Shown: piece by piece, positions 6,032 through 7,984 of the stretch
Layout: each line of letters starts with the position of its first letter
Numbering within the stretch: the stretch's first letter is position 1
Source: Thermoplasmata archaeon
GTDB taxonomy: Archaea; Thermoplasmatota; Thermoplasmata; UBA184
Reading direction: 5' to 3'
Assembly: GCA_030042855.1 (NCBI GenBank)
Contig: JASHYU010000211.1
Span: forward strand, 1 to 7,984
Length of the DNA: 7,984 bases
The notes under the pieces: model-generated
Told to the model about the DNA's origin: nothing
Databases searched by the model: none
Seen by the model: the letters and a program-made list of their open reading frames with translations, nothing else
Position numbers and translations under genes: made by a program

Positions 6032-6577
6032 ATGAGCGGGGAGTCGCTCCAACCGCGCGCGCCCGTGGGGATGGACGAGGAGATCCCGATGACCCGGCGC
6101 CAGGTGCGGGCGCTCGTCGTCGGGCTGGTCGTGATGACGGCGGTCGGCGTCGCGCTGTTCGGGGGCCTGATCCCCGGCTGGAGGCCCAACTACGCGGCCC
6201 CCCTCGAGACGACGATCGCGGGACACCAGTACGACGAACAGGTCGTGCCGCTCCATCCGCCCCCGACCTCGAACGCCGGTCCGAGGTGGAATGTCTCGTT
6301 CCGCAACGTGACCTTCGAGCTCCAGCTGACCGACTGGTACTCGAGCGCGGGGGGGATCGTCGTCGGCACCGGCCTCGAACGGGATGGGACGAACTACTCG
6401 TTCGAGCTCGGACAGATGTTCCCGAACGGCTCGCGCACGATGCTCTACGTCTCGCCGGACTCGGTCTTCGGGGCCTCGTTCGTGGGGGGATGGATCGGGG
6501 GGCTGACGCTCACGTTGCTCGTCGAATCGTCCTACCCGACGCTCGCGACCTCCACCGTCACCCTCTCGCCGCGGTAG
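6032..6577 (+). CDS. Membrane-anchored extracellular protein with several N-glycosylation sequons, function unknown
   Basis: I do not recognise this 181-residue protein. A charged N-terminus (MTRRQVR at 20-26) precedes one hydrophobic segment at about 27-48, so it is probably a signal anchor with the C-terminal 130 residues outside the cell. The outer part is rich in beta-strand-like and aromatic segments and contains four N-x-S/T sequons: N87VS, N92VT, N121YS and N132GS, fitting a glycosylated archaeal surface protein. A linker rich in Pro (VPLHPPPTS, 72-80) separates anchor and domain. The last part (149-181) is Gly, Thr and Leu rich. There are no cysteines. The start is uncertain: the ATG at 6032 is the longest plausible choice, but GTG 6065, ATG 6071 and ATG 6089 are in frame and all keep the anchor. 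The methyltransferase gene follows 15 bases after the stop, so the two are probably one operon. Confidence 0.72.
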   Translation: MSGESLQPRAPVGMDEEIPMTRRQVRALVVGLVVMTAVGVALFGGLIPGWRPNYAAPLETTIAGHQYDEQVVPLHPPPTSNAGPRWNVSFRNVTFELQLTDWYSSAGGIVVGTGLERDGTNYSFELGQMFPNGSRTMLYVSPDSVFGASFVGGWIGGLTLTLLVESSYPTLATSTVTLSPR

Positions 6578-6583
6578 GGAGTC

Positions 6584-6587
6584 GGAG
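6584..6587 (+). promoter_or_regulatory. Ribosome binding site supporting the GTG start at 6593
   Basis: GGAG lies five bases before GTG 6593 in the 15-base spacer after the preceding stop. It is the one well-placed Shine-Dalgarno-like sequence seen in the window, as expected for an internal operon gene, and it supports the GTG start. Confidence 0.5.
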
Positions 6588-6592
6588 CGGCG

Positions 6593-7249
6593 GTGGAATT
6601 CTTCGATCGCGCCTACGCGGGGACCCCTCCGTGGGAGATCGGCGCTCCCCAGCCCGAGTTCGTCCGACGTTGCGACCGAGGGGAGATCCGGGGACGCGTG
6701 CTCGACGTGGGATGCGGGACCGGCGAGAACGCGATCTACTTCGCGCGCCACGGCCATCCGACTCTGGGGATCGACCTCGCGCCGGCGGCCGTCCGACGGG
6801 CCCGGGAAAAGGTCGCGGGGCGCGGTCTGCCCCTCGAGTTCCGGGTCGCGAACGTCCTCGAGCTCGATCTCGGTCGCGAGCGGTTCGATACGGTGACGGA
6901 TAGCGGGCTCTTCCACGTCTTCGAGGACCGCCATCGCCCCGTCTACGCCGCCCGGGTCCGGGCCGCCCTGCGGCCCACGGGTCGCCTGTCGCTCCTCTGT
7001 TTCAGCGAGCGCGAGCCCACCGACTGGGGCGGCCCCCGGCGCGTGAGCGCGGCGGAGCTCCGCTCGACCTTCGGTCCCGGATGGCGCGCGCTCGAGATCG
7101 CACCGGCCCGCTTCCAGACCCGGCTCGCCGGCGTCACCGGCTGGGCGTGGTCGGCCACGTTCGAACGGGTCGATCGGGGCCCGTCCCGGCCGCGGGCGGC
7201 CCCACCTCGGCGCCGGGGCCCGGGTCGCCGCGCGCGCGGGCCCGAGTAG
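6593..7249 (+). CDS. Class I SAM-dependent methyltransferase
   Basis: A 218-residue methyltransferase with a GTG start supported by GGAG upstream. It opens with FFDRAYAGTPPWEIGAPQPEFV (3-24), a stretch typical of a widespread methyltransferase group in actinobacteria and archaea, then motif I RVLDVGCGTGENA (35-47), the strand end GIDLAPAAV (59-67), and VTDSGLFHVF (101-110) followed by LRPTGRLSLLCFSEREPTDWGGPRRV (126-151). It resembles thiopurine methyltransferase-like proteins in the PPW-G-PQP start, but no acceptor can be named. Residues after about 193 are Pro, Arg and Gly rich with no fold evident. It follows the sequon-rich anchored protein by 15 bases and is probably co-transcribed with it; whether they act together is unknown. 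It shares only the SAM-binding core with the methyltransferase at 4124-4921, so the two are not a recent duplication. Confidence 0.9.
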   Translation: MEFFDRAYAGTPPWEIGAPQPEFVRRCDRGEIRGRVLDVGCGTGENAIYFARHGHPTLGIDLAPAAVRRAREKVAGRGLPLEFRVANVLELDLGRERFDTVTDSGLFHVFEDRHRPVYAARVRAALRPTGRLSLLCFSEREPTDWGGPRRVSAAELRSTFGPGWRALEIAPARFQTRLAGVTGWAWSATFERVDRGPSRPRAAPPRRRGPGRRARGPE

Positions 7250-7271
7250 AACCCTTCATCTGCCGTTCGCC

Positions 7272-7290
7272 CTCGGACCGAAGGTCCGGG
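7272..7290 (+). repeat. Perfect inverted repeat before the TMEM175-like gene
   Basis: CGGACC (7274-7279), GAA, GGTCCG (7283-7288) form a perfect 6-bp stem with a three-base loop, extendable in RNA by a U-G and a C-G pair to 8 bp. It ends 8 bases before the ATG at 7299 and starts 22 bases after the methyltransferase stop. It may be an operator for a dimeric regulator, an RNA hairpin that hides the start region, or part of the 3' end of the upstream mRNA. Confidence 0.45.
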
Positions 7291-7298
7291 TCGGGAGC

Positions 7299-7984
7299 AT
7301 GGCGCAGGGCGCGACGGTCGACGCGAAGCTCGCGGCGGAGGAGGAGCACGTCGAGGGGCTCGACGGCACCGGCTCCGACATGGCCCGGATCGTCGGGATG
7401 AGCGACGCGGTCTTCGCGTTCTCGATGACCTTCCTGGTCGTCACGCTCGTGTTGCCGCAGGTGGCCGGGGTCGACCGGTACTCCTCGCTCCCGAGCTACC
7501 TCCAGAGCGAGTGGCCCTCGTTCGTCGCCTACCTGATCTCGTTCTTCGTCATCGCCTCGTGGTGGGGGGCCCACCGCCGTCTGTTCTCCCCCATCGTCCG
7601 CTATGACGGACTGCTCGTCCGGCTCAACAACCTGTTCCTGCTCATCATCGCCGTGACCCCGTTCCTCGTGGACGTGCTCTACTTCTACGGGCCGGGCGCC
7701 ACGATCGGACCGGGGAGCATCTCGAACCGACTCGCGGTCGCGATGTTCGCCGCGATCCAGGTCCTCGGGGGCCTGACCCTGCTCGCGATCTGGCGGCACT
7801 CGACCGCCGGCCATCGCCTGGTCGAGCCGCGCCTCCCGGAGGCCTGGGTCCGGCGCACCGAGCAGGGCGAGATCTACAACGTCGCGGTCTTCGCCGCCTC
7901 GGCGGCGATCGCGTTCGTCGCCCCCTCCTTCGCGATGGTCCTCTGGGTCGTGGCGGTGGTCGGGCTCGGCCGCTCCCGCTCGCG
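7299..7984 (+). CDS. TMEM175 (DUF1211) family channel, probably K+, 3' end cut off
   Basis: 228 codons are visible and the frame stays open at the window end; the stop is probably close. After an acidic N-terminal tail (1-28) comes RIVGMSDAVFAFSMTFLVVTLVLP (30-53), the first pore helix of prokaryotic TMEM175 channels, whose signature is R---FSD followed by a helix lined with Ile/Leu. Here the Phe is Met34, while Arg30, Ser35 and Asp36 are kept. WPSFVAYLISFFVIASWWGAHRRLF (72-96) and the R-D-LLVRLNNLFLLIIAVTPF stretch (101-122) are the usual TM2 and TM3 signatures. Further hydrophobic segments lie at about 144-166 and 192-224, giving six in all. Bacterial members are K+-selective leak channels of about 200 residues working as tetramers; K+ transport here is by family only. 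The ATG at 7299 is chosen; ATG at codon 28 is an alternative that drops the acidic tail. Confidence 0.86.
   Translation, partial: MAQGATVDAKLAAEEEHVEGLDGTGSDMARIVGMSDAVFAFSMTFLVVTLVLPQVAGVDRYSSLPSYLQSEWPSFVAYLISFFVIASWWGAHRRLFSPIVRYDGLLVRLNNLFLLIIAVTPFLVDVLYFYGPGATIGPGSISNRLAVAMFAAIQVLGGLTLLAIWRHSTAGHRLVEPRLPEAWVRRTEQGEIYNVAVFAASAAIAFVAPSFAMVLWVVAVVGLGRSRS

Noticed and set aside
5006..6934. A 642-codon open frame on the minus strand spanning the oxidoreductase and the region antisense to 6032-6934
   Set aside because: Only the part from 5968 downward looks like a protein. The rest is antisense to the anchored protein and methyltransferase, has low-complexity Arg/Asp/Glu/Pro composition, and stays open because stop codons are rare in GC-rich DNA.
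1..7984. CRISPR arrays, insertion sequences, toxin-antitoxin or defence genes
   Set aside because: No regularly spaced repeats, transposase motifs or defence-type protein domains are visible. The window reads as ordinary archaeal chromosome.

Overview
The window is very GC-rich double-stranded DNA packed with genes on both strands. It most likely comes from a high-GC archaeon, perhaps a soil or sediment member of the Thermoplasmatota; the clade is an inference. The archaeal signs are short AT-rich boxes standing out of the GC background about 25-30 bases upstream of several start codons with almost no room for a leader (before the genes starting at 1207, 4921 and 5968 on the minus strand). 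A classical TTAAATA box lies at 2450-2456 upstream of an ammonium transporter. There is also a probable RIO-type kinase at the left edge and a surface protein rich in N-glycosylation sequons. Shine-Dalgarno-like sequence is seen only before an internal operon gene.

Layout from left to right. Minus strand: N-terminal fragment of a probable RIO-family kinase (1-159), a gap of about 200 bases with no gene seen, then a PEP mutase/isocitrate lyase superfamily protein (368-1207). A divergent promoter region of 176 bases follows. Plus strand: a zinc-type cation diffusion facilitator (1384-2310), an Amt ammonium channel (2517-3845), and a 58-residue CDGSH iron-sulfur protein (3958-4134) that converges on and overlaps the next gene by 11 bases. 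Minus strand: a class I methyltransferase (4124-4921) and a zeta-crystallin/quinone-oxidoreductase-type dehydrogenase (5006-5968). Plus strand: a membrane-anchored sequon-rich protein (6032-6577) apparently co-transcribed with a second class I methyltransferase (6593-7249), then a TMEM175/DUF1211-type channel (7299 onward) that runs off the window.

The genes look like ordinary accessory metabolism and ion-homeostasis genes (Zn2+ efflux, ammonium uptake, probable K+ channel, redox and methyl transfer) rather than one pathway. No mobile element, CRISPR array, tRNA or rRNA was seen. The most interesting points are: a possible 12-codon upstream ORF that begins where the amt transcript should start and ends in an ATGA overlap with amt; departures of the Amt protein from usual Amt motifs; a PEP-mutase-like enzyme lacking one acidic metal ligand and the catalytic cysteine loop; and two GC-rich hairpins, one after amt and one just before the TMEM175-type gene.
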